Assembly (NCBI GenBank): GCA_905236685.1
Contig: CAJOPD010000092.1
Span: 1-24,847, forward strand
Source of the DNA: an uncultured Clostridia bacterium
GTDB taxonomy: Bacteria; Bacillota; Clostridia; UBA1381
Direction of reading: 5' to 3'
DNA: 24,847 nucleotides
The position numbers and the translations under genes are program-made. Positions 8,211 to 15,201 of this stretch are shown in pieces. The notes under the pieces are model-generated. The model saw nothing but the letters and a program-made list of their open reading frames with translations. It had not been told where the DNA came from and did not search any database. The stretch's first letter is position 1. Each line of letters begins with the position of its first letter.

Positions 8211-8290
8211 TCTCTGGAGAGTAGCTGTAATGGCCGCCGAAGGTGTAAGCCGACAGAAGTCGGTGTATCTCTCAGGCAAAAAGGACAGAG
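8211..8290 (+). ncRNA. Glycine riboswitch, single aptamer
   Basis: The conserved core of the gcvT-type glycine aptamer is present: CTCTGGAGAG at the 5' side, GCCGCCGAAGGTG in the middle, then a stem-loop (AAGCCGACAGAAGTCGG) and the CTCTCAGGCAAAAAGGACAGAG 3' side. P1 pairs 8212-8216 (CTCTG) with 8286-8290 (CAGAG). I see only one full aptamer, not the common tandem pair. It lies before a sodium/alanine-glycine symporter gene and ahead of an intrinsic terminator, so glycine binding should control transcription of that transporter. Whether glycine turns it on or off cannot be settled by eye. Confidence 0.95.
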
Positions 8291-8311
8291 TTACATATGA
8301 TTACTTTTCGG

Positions 8312-8342
8312 AGAGCAAACAGTTTGTTTGGCTCTATTTTTT
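8312..8342 (+). terminator. Riboswitch expression-platform terminator
   Basis: AGAGCAAAC / GTTT-G-GCTCT stem with one bulged G and an AGTTT loop, then ATTTTTT. It stands between the aptamer and the AGGAGG of agcS and is the likely transcription switch. The 3' strand of P1 (AGAG, 8287-8290) could pair with CTCT (8332-8335), a short candidate antiterminator. Confidence 0.8.
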
Positions 8343-8362
8343 ATTTTAGGAGGAATTTTAAA

Positions 8363-9871
8363 ATGAACAACATTTATGAAGCTGTCGCGGGCTTTAATGA
8401 CAGCGTAAACGGCTTTGTGTGGGGCGTGCCTATGCTGGTGCTTTTGGTGGGCACAGGCATAATTATGACCTTTGTTACCAAGTGGTTCCAGATTTCGCAT
8501 ATCGGGCACTGGTTTTCAAGGACTATCGGCTCGGTGTTCAAAAAGGGAAGCGTCGCAAGGGATAAATCGGACAAAAACTCGATTTCCCAGTTCCAGTCGC
8601 TTTGTACCGCGCTTGCAGCAACGGTCGGAACAGGTAATATTGCAGGTGTCGCAACAGCCATTGTTTCGGGCGGACCCGGCGCAGTATTTTGGATGTGGTT
8701 TGCCGCATTTTTCGGTATGATGACCAACTATTCCGAAAATGTTTTGGGTATCTATTTTCGCCGCCGCAATATTAAGGGCGAATGGTGCGGAGGAGCTATG
8801 TACTACTTGGAGGACGGTCTTGGCGGTAAAAAGAATATGAAGACTGTCGGCAAAATTTTGGCAATACTTTTCTCCTGCTTTGCGGTTTTGGCGTCCTTCG
8901 GTATCGGAAATTTGGCACAGGTAAACACAATTTCCGCAAATGTGAATATGGTATTTTCAGTAAATCCGTATATAACAGGTATAGTGCTTGTTACGCTGGT
9001 TGCGCTTATCATAATAGGCGGACTTAAAAGAATAGCATCGGTAACAGAGCGCTTGGTTCCGTTTATGGTTGTAATTTACATAATCGGAACACTCACAATT
9101 TTCTTTGTGCATATTACAAAAATCGGCGCAATATTCGGCGCAATATTCAAGTTTGCTTTCGGATTTAAGGCAGTTGCAGGCGCAGCGATAGGTATTGCAG
9201 TTAAAAAAGCGGTTACAATGGGCTTTAAGAGAGGCGTGTTCTCAAATGAGGCAGGTCTTGGCTCATCTGTTATGGTACACTCGGCGTCAAATGTAAAAGA
9301 GCCTGTTGTTCAGGGTATGTGGGGCGTGTTTGAAGTTTTTGCGGATACAATAATCGTCTGCACATTAACGGCGTTTGCAATCCTGTCATCAGGACTTGTT
9401 GACCTTTCAACAGGACAGGTTGCGGAAGGTATTGAAGGCGGTACAATGGTGGCAACGGTGTTCCAGAATACCTTTGGACAGGTTGGCGGATACTTTGTCG
9501 CTGTGGCAATATTTATGTTTGCATTTTCAACCGTTCTGGGTTGGAGCTATTACGGCACAAAGGCGTGGGAATACCTTTTCGGAACAAAATCAACTGTTGC
9601 ATATAAGATTGTGTTTACCATAATTGTATTCATAAGTGCGATAATTCCCGATACTTATGCAAAGCTTCCGTGGGATATTTCGGACACATTTAACGGGCTC
9701 ATGGCAATCCCGAACTTAATCGGTGTTCTGTCCCTGTCGGGCATAGTTTATAAGATTACGAAAAACTATATAGACAGGCGTATTAAGAATAAAGATGTAG
9801 CGCCTGTGCTTTCAAACTTCCCCGATATTCAGGCGGAGGCACAAAAAGCAATAGAAAACGGAGAAGACTAA
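8363..9871 (+). CDS. Sodium/alanine-glycine symporter, AgcS family
   Basis: A polytopic inner-membrane carrier of 502 residues (TC 2.A.25) that takes up alanine and/or glycine with sodium. Hallmarks are GTGNIAGVATA (89-99), GGPGAVFWMW (103-112), 'TNYSENVLGIYFR', 'FKRGVFSNEAGLGSS' and multiple hydrophobic helices. The glycine riboswitch upstream makes glycine a likely substrate or signal. I chose the ATG at 8363, which has AGGAGG 9 bases before it. An in-frame ATG at 8297 would add 22 residues encoded by the terminator region, which is unlikely. The gene stands alone between the switch and a terminator. Confidence 0.93.
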   Translation: MNNIYEAVAGFNDSVNGFVWGVPMLVLLVGTGIIMTFVTKWFQISHIGHWFSRTIGSVFKKGSVARDKSDKNSISQFQSLCTALAATVGTGNIAGVATAIVSGGPGAVFWMWFAAFFGMMTNYSENVLGIYFRRRNIKGEWCGGAMYYLEDGLGGKKNMKTVGKILAILFSCFAVLASFGIGNLAQVNTISANVNMVFSVNPYITGIVLVTLVALIIIGGLKRIASVTERLVPFMVVIYIIGTLTIFFVHITKIGAIFGAIFKFAFGFKAVAGAAIGIAVKKAVTMGFKRGVFSNEAGLGSSVMVHSASNVKEPVVQGMWGVFEVFADTIIVCTLTAFAILSSGLVDLSTGQVAEGIEGGTMVATVFQNTFGQVGGYFVAVAIFMFAFSTVLGWSYYGTKAWEYLFGTKSTVAYKIVFTIIVFISAIIPDTYAKLPWDISDTFNGLMAIPNLIGVLSLSGIVYKITKNYIDRRIKNKDVAPVLSNFPDIQAEAQKAIENGED

Positions 9872-9872
9872 A

Positions 9873-9910
9873 AAATTTCGGTGCAGTAAAATCTGCACCG
9901 AAATTTTTTT
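9873..9910 (+). terminator. Terminator of agcS
   Basis: AAATTTCGGTGCAG / CTGCACCGAAATTT, a long perfect stem with a TAAAAT loop, followed by T-rich sequence. It ends the transporter transcript just before the infC promoter. Confidence 0.95.
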
Positions 9911-9920
9911 CATAAAACTA

Positions 9921-9949
9921 TTGACAAAACACAAAAAAATGCGTATAAT
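9921..9949 (+). promoter_or_regulatory. Promoter of the infC-rpmI-rplT operon
   Basis: Consensus TTGACA (9921-9926), a 17-base spacer and TATAAT (9944-9949). It is one of the two best promoters in the window, as expected for a translation operon. Confidence 0.9.
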
Positions 9950-9955
9950 GTACTG

Positions 9956-10080
9956 GTAAAAACAAGCAGAATGTATCCGTTCTCACCGTACGGCGAAGGC
10001 TTTGCGGTAGATATTGTAGTGGCTCGCCGTGTCGGGCTGTACTCTTTGGACGGATATATTTATCCGTTTTTTTGTTTACC
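9956..10080 (+). ncRNA. infC operon leader, L20-type attenuator
   Basis: The roughly 150-base untranslated region before infC folds into alternatives. A terminator stem ACGGATA (10050-10056) / TATCCGT (10061-10067) is followed by T6. A second copy of TATCCGT at 9974-9980 can pair with the same ACGGATA and would prevent the terminator. Between them, ACGGCGA (9990-9996) pairs with TCGCCGT (10024-10030). In Firmicutes, L20 binds such leaders and promotes termination, giving feedback from the last gene of the operon. The assignment rests on position and the mutually exclusive pairing; I have not matched it to a family model. Confidence 0.75.
10050..10073 (+). terminator. Attenuator terminator in the infC leader
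   Basis: ACGGATA-TATT-TATCCGT followed by TTTTTT, 39 bases before the infC start. It is expected to end transcription early when the ribosomal protein is in excess. Confidence 0.85.
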
Positions 10081-10111
10081 GAGGCATTGAAATTTTTAAG
10101 GAGGGATTCGC

Positions 10112-10627
10112 ATAGCTAACAAAGAATTGCAAGCAAATGAGGAAATTCGTGAGAAGGAAGTCAGAGTAGTAACGCAGGACGGGGAGCAGCTCGGCATTAT
10201 GTCGTCTAAGGAGGCGTACGAGCTTGCGCAGAAGAAGGGGCTTGATTTGGTGAATATTGCCCCAACGGCAAAGCCGCCTGTTTGCAAGATTATGAATCTT
10301 GGAAAATACAAATTCGAGCTTCAAAAGCGTGAGAAGGAGAACAGGAAAAACCAAAAAACAATAAATATAAAGGAAATCCAGCTTTCGCCTTCAATCGACA
10401 CAAATGACCTGAATACCAAATGCAGAAACGCGAGCAAATTTTTGTCCAAAGGTGATAAGGTTAAGGTTACGGTGCGTTTTCGCGGCCGTGAGCTTACGCA
10501 TACCGAAATTGGCGAAACTTTGCTTAAAAGATTTGCCGAGGAAATCAAAGATGTCGGAGCGGTTGAACGCCCCGCAAAATTAGAGGGCAGGAATATGACA
10601 ATGTTTTTAGCCCCGATAACACAATAG
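10112..10627 (+). CDS. infC: Translation initiation factor IF-3, apparent AUA start
   Basis: Binds the 30S subunit, blocks premature 50S joining and checks start-codon pairing. The 171-residue product fits the family. The first residues (ANKELQANEEIREKEVRVV) align with the classical IF3 N-terminus, and the C-terminal domain contains 'KVTVRFRGRELTH'. There is no ATG in the right place. AAGGAGGG (10098-10105) lies 6 bases before ATA (10112-10114), which sits where the start codon of family members sits. An in-frame ATT at 10106 touches the Shine-Dalgarno and is too close; a TTG at 10127 would remove conserved residues. Rare start codons in infC are known and let IF3 limit its own translation. 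rpmI and rplT follow. Confidence 0.93.
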   Translation: MANKELQANEEIREKEVRVVTQDGEQLGIMSSKEAYELAQKKGLDLVNIAPTAKPPVCKIMNLGKYKFELQKREKENRKNQKTINIKEIQLSPSIDTNDLNTKCRNASKFLSKGDKVKVTVRFRGRELTHTEIGETLLKRFAEEIKDVGAVERPAKLEGRNMTMFLAPITQ

Positions 10628-10654
10628 CTATAAATTTGGAAGGAGATAATCACT

Positions 10655-10852
10655 ATGCCGAAAATTAAAACACATAGAGGCGCCGCTAAGCGTTTTAACC
10701 TTACTAAAAAGGGTAAAGTTAAGATGAACAGAGCATTCAGAAGGCACATCTTGAACAAGAAAACAACAAAGAGAAAGAGACATTTAAGAAAGCAGGCTTA
10801 TTGCTCAAAGGCAAATGCTGCGGTAATCAAGAAATTGATTCCTTACAAGTAA
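10655..10852 (+). CDS. rpmI: 50S ribosomal protein L35
   Basis: A 65-residue, strongly basic large-subunit protein. It opens with 'MPKIKTHRGAAKRFNLTKKG' and contains 'RRHILNKKTTKRKRHLRK', the family signature, and has normal length. The start has GGAGAT upstream. It is the second gene of infC-rpmI-rplT, 27 bases after infC and 23 before rplT, and should share the leader control. Confidence 0.97.
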   Translation: MPKIKTHRGAAKRFNLTKKGKVKMNRAFRRHILNKKTTKRKRHLRKQAYCSKANAAVIKKLIPYK

Positions 10853-10875
10853 GATTGAAAGAGAGGTAGTATAAA

Positions 10876-11232
10876 ATGGCAAGAGTAAAAGGTGCATTAA
10901 ATACAAGAAAACATCATAAAAAAGTTCTAAAACTTGCTAAGGGTTTCAGAGGCAGCGAGTCTAAGCAATACAGAGTAGCAAATCAGGCAGTTATGCGTTC
11001 TATGCAGAATGCTTATATCGGCAGAAAGCATAGAAAGAGAGATTTCAGAAGACTTTGGATTACAAGAATTTCCGCTGCTTGCAAGATGAACGGTATGAAC
11101 TATTCAACCTTTATAAACGGTCTTAAAAAGGCGGATATAGAGATGAACAGGAAGATGCTTTCCGAGATAGCAATCGCTGACCCCAAGGCATTTTCCGCAC
11201 TTTGCGAAACAGCAAAAAACGCACTTAAATAA
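10876..11232 (+). CDS. rplT: 50S ribosomal protein L20
   Basis: A 118-residue protein that binds 23S rRNA early in 50S assembly and, in Firmicutes, the leader of its own operon. The N-terminal 'MARVKGALNTRKHHKKVLKL' and 'GFRGSESKQYRVANQAVMRS' form the basic RNA-binding helix; the C-terminal domain has 'RDFRRLWITRISAA' and 'YSTFINGLKKA'. GAGAGGT is upstream of the ATG. It is the last gene of the operon, followed by a strong terminator. Confidence 0.97.
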   Translation: MARVKGALNTRKHHKKVLKLAKGFRGSESKQYRVANQAVMRSMQNAYIGRKHRKRDFRRLWITRISAACKMNGMNYSTFINGLKKADIEMNRKMLSEIAIADPKAFSALCETAKNALK

Positions 11233-11247
11233 GTATAAAAGAAACGG

Positions 11248-11283
11248 CATACTTGCTCCATTTTTGGCAAGTATGTCTTTTTT
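11248..11283 (+). terminator. Terminator of the infC operon
   Basis: CATACTTGC / GCAAGTATG stem with a TCCATTTTTG loop and the tail TCTTTTTT, 16 bases after the rplT stop. Confidence 0.92.
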
Positions 11284-11365
11284 ATGTAATTTATTGAAAA
11301 AGACTTTTTTCTATTCCCAAAACCGCATCTTGATAGTATAATAATTATAGAATGGATGTGGTTAA

Positions 11366-11929
11366 ATGAAAATCATAAGACTGGAACAGGATAAGATTAA
11401 AGTAATCTTGTCCGAAAGCGATCTTATGGATATGAATATAGATATCGAAAGTCTTGCTCCCAATTCGCCGGAATTAAGCGTGTTCTTGCGCGCCGTAATT
11501 GATGAAGTAAAAAAAGAAACTGATTTTTCGCTGGAAAACGGTCAGGTCACGGTAGAAGCTACTACATACTGCGGCGGAATAGTACTTATGCTGTCAAAGT
11601 CAAAATTAAAGGACAAGGGTAAGATAAAGGGCGTCAGAGTGTCTGGTAAAAAGGAAAGTACAATTTTTGAATTCGGCGATTTTGACGACCTTTCGGGAAT
11701 GCTTTTAAATACGGAAAAGCGGTATATTCTGGCTATGCGCCTTTACAGCTACAAGGACAGATTTTATCTGGCAATTCCCAAAAATTCCGTACCGTTTTTG
11801 GTGTATGAGTTTTCGCTAAACAACAAAAAATCAGCCGTTTCCGAAAGTGTTTTGGCGGAATACGGAAGCTTTTTGGCAGATGGGAATAAGCTTTTTTGTA
11901 TGGCAAAAGGCTTAAAAAAAATAATTTAG
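11366..11929 (+). CDS. MecA-like adaptor protein (probable)
   Basis: A 187-residue protein whose N-terminus (MKIIRLEQDKIKVILSESDL) and acidic C-terminal domain resemble MecA/YpbH, adaptors that deliver substrates to the ClpC unfoldase. The two-part layout with a short linker around 90-105 fits, though members are usually somewhat longer and the similarity seen is modest. The C-terminal half has 'FGDFDDLSGM' and 'LYSYKDRFYL', matching the pattern of the MecA C-terminal domain in which a Phe/Tyr-rich strand follows the helix. The start has GGATGTGG upstream and a TATAAT at 11337 without a good -35. It is a single-gene unit between two promoters. Alternative: an unrelated alpha/beta protein. Confidence 0.65.
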   Translation: MKIIRLEQDKIKVILSESDLMDMNIDIESLAPNSPELSVFLRAVIDEVKKETDFSLENGQVTVEATTYCGGIVLMLSKSKLKDKGKIKGVRVSGKKESTIFEFGDFDDLSGMLLNTEKRYILAMRLYSYKDRFYLAIPKNSVPFLVYEFSLNNKKSAVSESVLAEYGSFLADGNKLFCMAKGLKKII

Positions 11930-11932
11930 CTA

Positions 11933-11961
11933 TTGCAAAATCCCCTTTTTTATGGTAAAAT
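11933..11961 (+). promoter_or_regulatory. Promoter of yajC
   Basis: TTGCAA (11933-11938), a 17-base spacer and TAAAAT (11956-11961), about 30 bases upstream of the start. Confidence 0.75.
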
Positions 11962-11991
11962 CAAGGTACTATGTAAAAAGGAGACGGGAAT

Positions 11992-12336
11992 ATGTTTGAT
12001 TTTTTAAGTTCAGTAGCTTTTGCTGAGGGCGAACAGGCAGCAGTTCCGGGTGCGGCAGGATATATGCCGATTATTTGGATTGTTGCGATGTTTGCATTAT
12101 TCTATTTTATGTTAATAAGACCGCAAAAAAAGCAGGAGAAGAAACAAAAGGAAATGCTTGCATCTCTCCAAGTAGGCGACAAAGTTATAACAATCGGCGG
12201 AATATGCGGAAAAATTTCCAAATTAAAGGACGAATATGTTTATATTGAAACAGGCTTTGTCGGAACACCTGACGGAAAGGCAACCATAAAATTTGAACGC
12301 TCTGCAATAAAAAAGGTTGAAACAATACACGAATAG
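11992..12336 (+). CDS. yajC: Preprotein translocase subunit YajC
   Basis: A 114-residue single-pass membrane protein associated with the SecDF complex. A non-cleaved hydrophobic helix (about 27-43, 'IIWIVAMFALFYFMLIRPQ') is followed by the family hallmark RPQKKQEKKQKEM and 'LQVGDKVITIGGICGKI'. Before the helix is a short Ala-rich segment. AAGGAG precedes the ATG. In Clostridia it commonly lies beside a TIGR04086 membrane gene and secDF; here the former follows and secDF is not seen. Confidence 0.95.
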   Translation: MFDFLSSVAFAEGEQAAVPGAAGYMPIIWIVAMFALFYFMLIRPQKKQEKKQKEMLASLQVGDKVITIGGICGKISKLKDEYVYIETGFVGTPDGKATIKFERSAIKKVETIHE

Positions 12337-12351
12337 CAGTAATAAAAAGGC

Positions 12352-12396
12352 TCTTCCCGAATATACTTTTATAAAGTATGTTCGGGAGGTTTTTTT
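12352..12396 (+). terminator. Terminator-like hairpin that buries the next Shine-Dalgarno
   Basis: A 17-bp stem (about 12353-12369 with 12373-12389) with one T-G pair in the middle and a TAT loop, then TTTTTTT (12390-12396). The 3' arm ends in GGGAGG, the only ribosome binding site for the GTG at 12397. The structure is a good intrinsic terminator for yajC, yet any read-through would carry a masked start site. Confidence 0.8.
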
Positions 12397-12774
12397 GTGG
12401 AAAAGGGACTTTTTGAATTTAAAAAAGTATTGAAATGCGTTCTTTTATCTTTTATTACGACGATACTTCTTGGCGGAATACTCGCCTTTATCGTATATTT
12501 CTGGCAGGTGGAAGAACCGACCGTAAGAATAATAATATTTGCCGCAATGATAGTGTCGGTACTTTTCGGAAGTTTCGTGCTTGCCAAAAATGTGGATAGT
12601 AAGGGGCTTATAAACGGGCTTTTGATGGCAGTTATTTATTTTTTGGTAATCCTTATTATCTCATTTATAATAAACGGCAAAGTATCGTTTGGCGTAACCA
12701 ATGTAACCCGACTTGTCACATTGTCGGCGGCGGGTATGCTCGGCGGAATACTCGGAATAAATACAAAAAAGTGA
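12397..12774 (+). CDS. TIGR04086-like membrane protein
   Basis: A 125-residue membrane protein with four predicted helices (about 13-35, 43-62, 70-90 and 103-121), no soluble domain and no known motif. Similar small genes sit beside yajC in many Clostridia, which is the basis of the TIGR04086 call; function unknown. GTG 12397 is chosen from the GGGAGG seven bases upstream, itself inside the hairpin after yajC. No other promoter is seen, so expression depends on read-through. The stop codon is within the terminator shared with pheT. Confidence 0.75.
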   Translation: MEKGLFEFKKVLKCVLLSFITTILLGGILAFIVYFWQVEEPTVRIIIFAAMIVSVLFGSFVLAKNVDSKGLINGLLMAVIYFLVILIISFIINGKVSFGVTNVTRLVTLSAAGMLGGILGINTKK

Positions 12775-12795
12775 ACGGTTTCCCGTTCACTTTTT
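12771..12795. terminator. Bidirectional terminator between the TIGR04086-like gene and pheT
   Basis: GTGAACGG-TTTT-CCGTTCAC, flanked by TTTTT on the right and A6 on the left, so both strands end in T-runs. It separates the convergent genes and overlaps the stop of the plus-strand gene. Confidence 0.9.
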
Positions 12796-12797
12796 CA

Positions 12798-15182
12798 TTA
12801 TCTCAGCTGTGCTTTGTTCTTGTATTCCAAGTCCTTTACAATTTTATTGAATACTCTGTTTATTTCGTCGCTTGTCAAACTTCTGTCAGCGGCGCGGAAT
12901 TTAAGTGCAAATGCCACGCTCTTTTTGCCTTCGGGAACGCGGTCGCCCTCGTAAACATCAAAGAGTTTGATGTCCTCCAAAATCTCGCCCGATGCTTTTA
13001 TCATAGTAGCTTCAAGTTCGCCGACAGCTGTTGCACGGTCAACCAAAACAGCAATATCACGCTCTGCGGCGGGGAATTTGGGCAGCGCCTTGTACTTGAT
13101 ATTGCTGTCAACGCAGGACAGCATTTCTAAAATATCAAGTTCTGCAACATAGCAGGGAAGTCCTATTTCAAAGTTTTCGCATACAGTCGGGTGAATTTCG
13201 CCGACAACACCGATTTCCTTGCCGTTTGAGGTAAGCTTTGCGGAGCGCCCCGGGTGGAAAATCGGGTTATTGCTGAGCCGTTCAAAATTTATGCCCTTAA
13301 TATTAAGCCCGTCAAATACTGCCTCTAAAACGCCCTTTATGTCAAAGAAATCAATGCCCTTTTTATACATACCTATTGCAAGCTTTTCAGGCTCAAAAGG
13401 AAGCTCACCTTGGTTTTTGGGGATAAACACCTTGCATATCTCAAACAGATACGCAGAATCGTTTTTGTGATTGTAATTGTAGGAAAGCATATCAAGCATT
13501 GTCCCGATTGCCGTTGTCCGCATAACCGAAGTGTCCTCGCCCAAAGGATTTCTGAGCCTTAAAACATTTCTAAGAGGGCTGTTTTCGGGAAGGCAAAGCT
13601 TGTCAAAAACGGCAGGCGTGGTGAAGGTGAAACTGAAAATTTCGTTCATACCCTGCGCGGTGAGCAAGTTTGAAAGATTTTTCTTGAAAATCTGCTTTCC
13701 CGAATAAAATCCTTTTGTGCTTTCGCCCGAAATAAGAGTATTGGGAATGTTGTTGTAGCCGTAAAATCTTGCTATTTCCTCTGCGATGTCCGCCTCTGCT
13801 TCAAGGTCGGGACGGAAAGAGGGAGGCGTAAGCTCCATTTTGTCCATATCCACCTTGATTTCAAGAGGTCTTAAATAGTTCGCCATTTCCTCCTTGGAAA
13901 TGTTTATGCCCAAAAATGCGTTGATTTTTTCGGGACGGAATTTAATAACCCTTTGCGGCTTGATGTTGCCCTTAATATCAATCATACCGCCGACATTTTC
14001 GCCGCAGCCAAGCTCCTCGATAAGCTCTGCCGCACGCTCTATCGCGGGTACCGTGTTATATGGGTCAAGCCCCTTTTCAAAACGCGCGGAGGACTCTGTC
14101 CTGAGCCCTGCTTTTTGCGCGGTAAGACGCACCGAAACGGCATCAAAGGTTGCCGATTCAAAAATTACGGTAGTCGTATCGTCCTCGATTTCCGAATTAA
14201 AACCGCCCATAACACCTGCAATAGCAACCGCTTTTTCCGCGTCAGCAATAACTAAATCGCTGCTGTTTAAAACTCTGTCCTGTTCGTCAAGAGTTTTGAT
14301 TATTTCACCGTCCTTTGCATCACGCACGATTATTTTTCCGCCCGATAAGTGACGCAAATCAAAAGCGTGCATAGGCTGACCGTATTCCAGCAAGATGTAG
14401 TTTGTAATATCTACAATATTGTTGATTGAGCGTATTCCCGAAGCTTTGAGGCGGTGTACTAGCCAGGCGGGAGAAGGACCGATTTTGACATTTTTAACCA
14501 TTCTCGCGCAGTACCGCAGACACTTTTCGGGGTTTTCGACGGTAACGCTTAAAGTATCGCAGATGTTCTCGGAATTTTCCGAAAATTCGGGCTTTGCCAC
14601 CGAAAACGGCTTTTTAAATGTTGCCGCAGTTTCGCGCGCCAAGCCTATGACACTGAAACAGTCTGGGCGGTTTGAGGTTATTTCAAATTCAACCACATCT
14701 TCATTAAGCCCGAAAATATCCTTTATATCAATACCGATTTCGGTATCTTCGGGAAGGATTAAAATTCCATATTCTGCCTCCCACGGAAAATCATTTTCCG
14801 AAAGCCCGAGTTCCTCGTGAGAACAAAGCATACCCTGTGACTCAATTCCGCGGAGCTTGCCTGTTTTTATGTGAACACCGCCGGGGAGGTATGAGTCATT
14901 TTTCGCAACAGGCACAATTTGACCCACTTTTACATTAGGTGCACCCGTCACAATTTGCAGAATTTCATCTTTTACATCAACCTTGCAGATAACCATATGG
15001 TCAGAGTCGGGGTGATTTTCTATTTCCAAAATTTTGCCTGTTACAACATTTTGTATATCTTTGCCCATATTTTCTACGGCTTCAACCTTTGAACCCGACA
15101 TAGTGAGGGCGTCATTATATTCCTTTGGGGTTATGCCGCTTATATCGGTATAATCGGCGAACCAGCTCATTGGCACTTTCAT
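12798..15182 (-). CDS. pheT: Phenylalanine-tRNA ligase beta subunit
   Basis: The 794-residue beta chain of the alpha2-beta2 enzyme. The N-terminus has the EMAP/tRNA-binding OB fold (about 40-150, 'VVTGKILEIENHPDSDHM'), then the B3/4 editing region ('ITSNRPDCFSVIGLARETAA', 'NNIVDITNYILLEYGQPMHAFD'), the B5 domain near 400-475 and the C-terminal FDX-ACB anticodon-binding domain ('PKFPAAERDIAVLV' onward). Length is normal. It lies 19 bases after pheS, with GGAAAGGA upstream of the ATG, and shares the T-box. Confidence 0.97.
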   Translation of the reverse strand: MKVPMSWFADYTDISGITPKEYNDALTMSGSKVEAVENMGKDIQNVVTGKILEIENHPDSDHMVICKVDVKDEILQIVTGAPNVKVGQIVPVAKNDSYLPGGVHIKTGKLRGIESQGMLCSHEELGLSENDFPWEAEYGILILPEDTEIGIDIKDIFGLNEDVVEFEITSNRPDCFSVIGLARETAATFKKPFSVAKPEFSENSENICDTLSVTVENPEKCLRYCARMVKNVKIGPSPAWLVHRLKASGIRSINNIVDITNYILLEYGQPMHAFDLRHLSGGKIIVRDAKDGEIIKTLDEQDRVLNSSDLVIADAEKAVAIAGVMGGFNSEIEDDTTTVIFESATFDAVSVRLTAQKAGLRTESSARFEKGLDPYNTVPAIERAAELIEELGCGENVGGMIDIKGNIKPQRVIKFRPEKINAFLGINISKEEMANYLRPLEIKVDMDKMELTPPSFRPDLEAEADIAEEIARFYGYNNIPNTLISGESTKGFYSGKQIFKKNLSNLLTAQGMNEIFSFTFTTPAVFDKLCLPENSPLRNVLRLRNPLGEDTSVMRTTAIGTMLDMLSYNYNHKNDSAYLFEICKVFIPKNQGELPFEPEKLAIGMYKKGIDFFDIKGVLEAVFDGLNIKGINFERLSNNPIFHPGRSAKLTSNGKEIGVVGEIHPTVCENFEIGLPCYVAELDILEMLSCVDSNIKYKALPKFPAAERDIAVLVDRATAVGELEATMIKASGEILEDIKLFDVYEGDRVPEGKKSVAFALKFRAADRSLTSDEINRVFNKIVKDLEYKNKAQLR

Positions 15183-15201
15183 CTTATATCAGTCCTTTCC
15201 A

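Noticed and set aside
12771..13130. Open frame of 119 codons on the plus strand over the pheT 3' end
   Set aside because: It starts in the terminator, has no ribosome binding site and lies antisense to a complete pheT.
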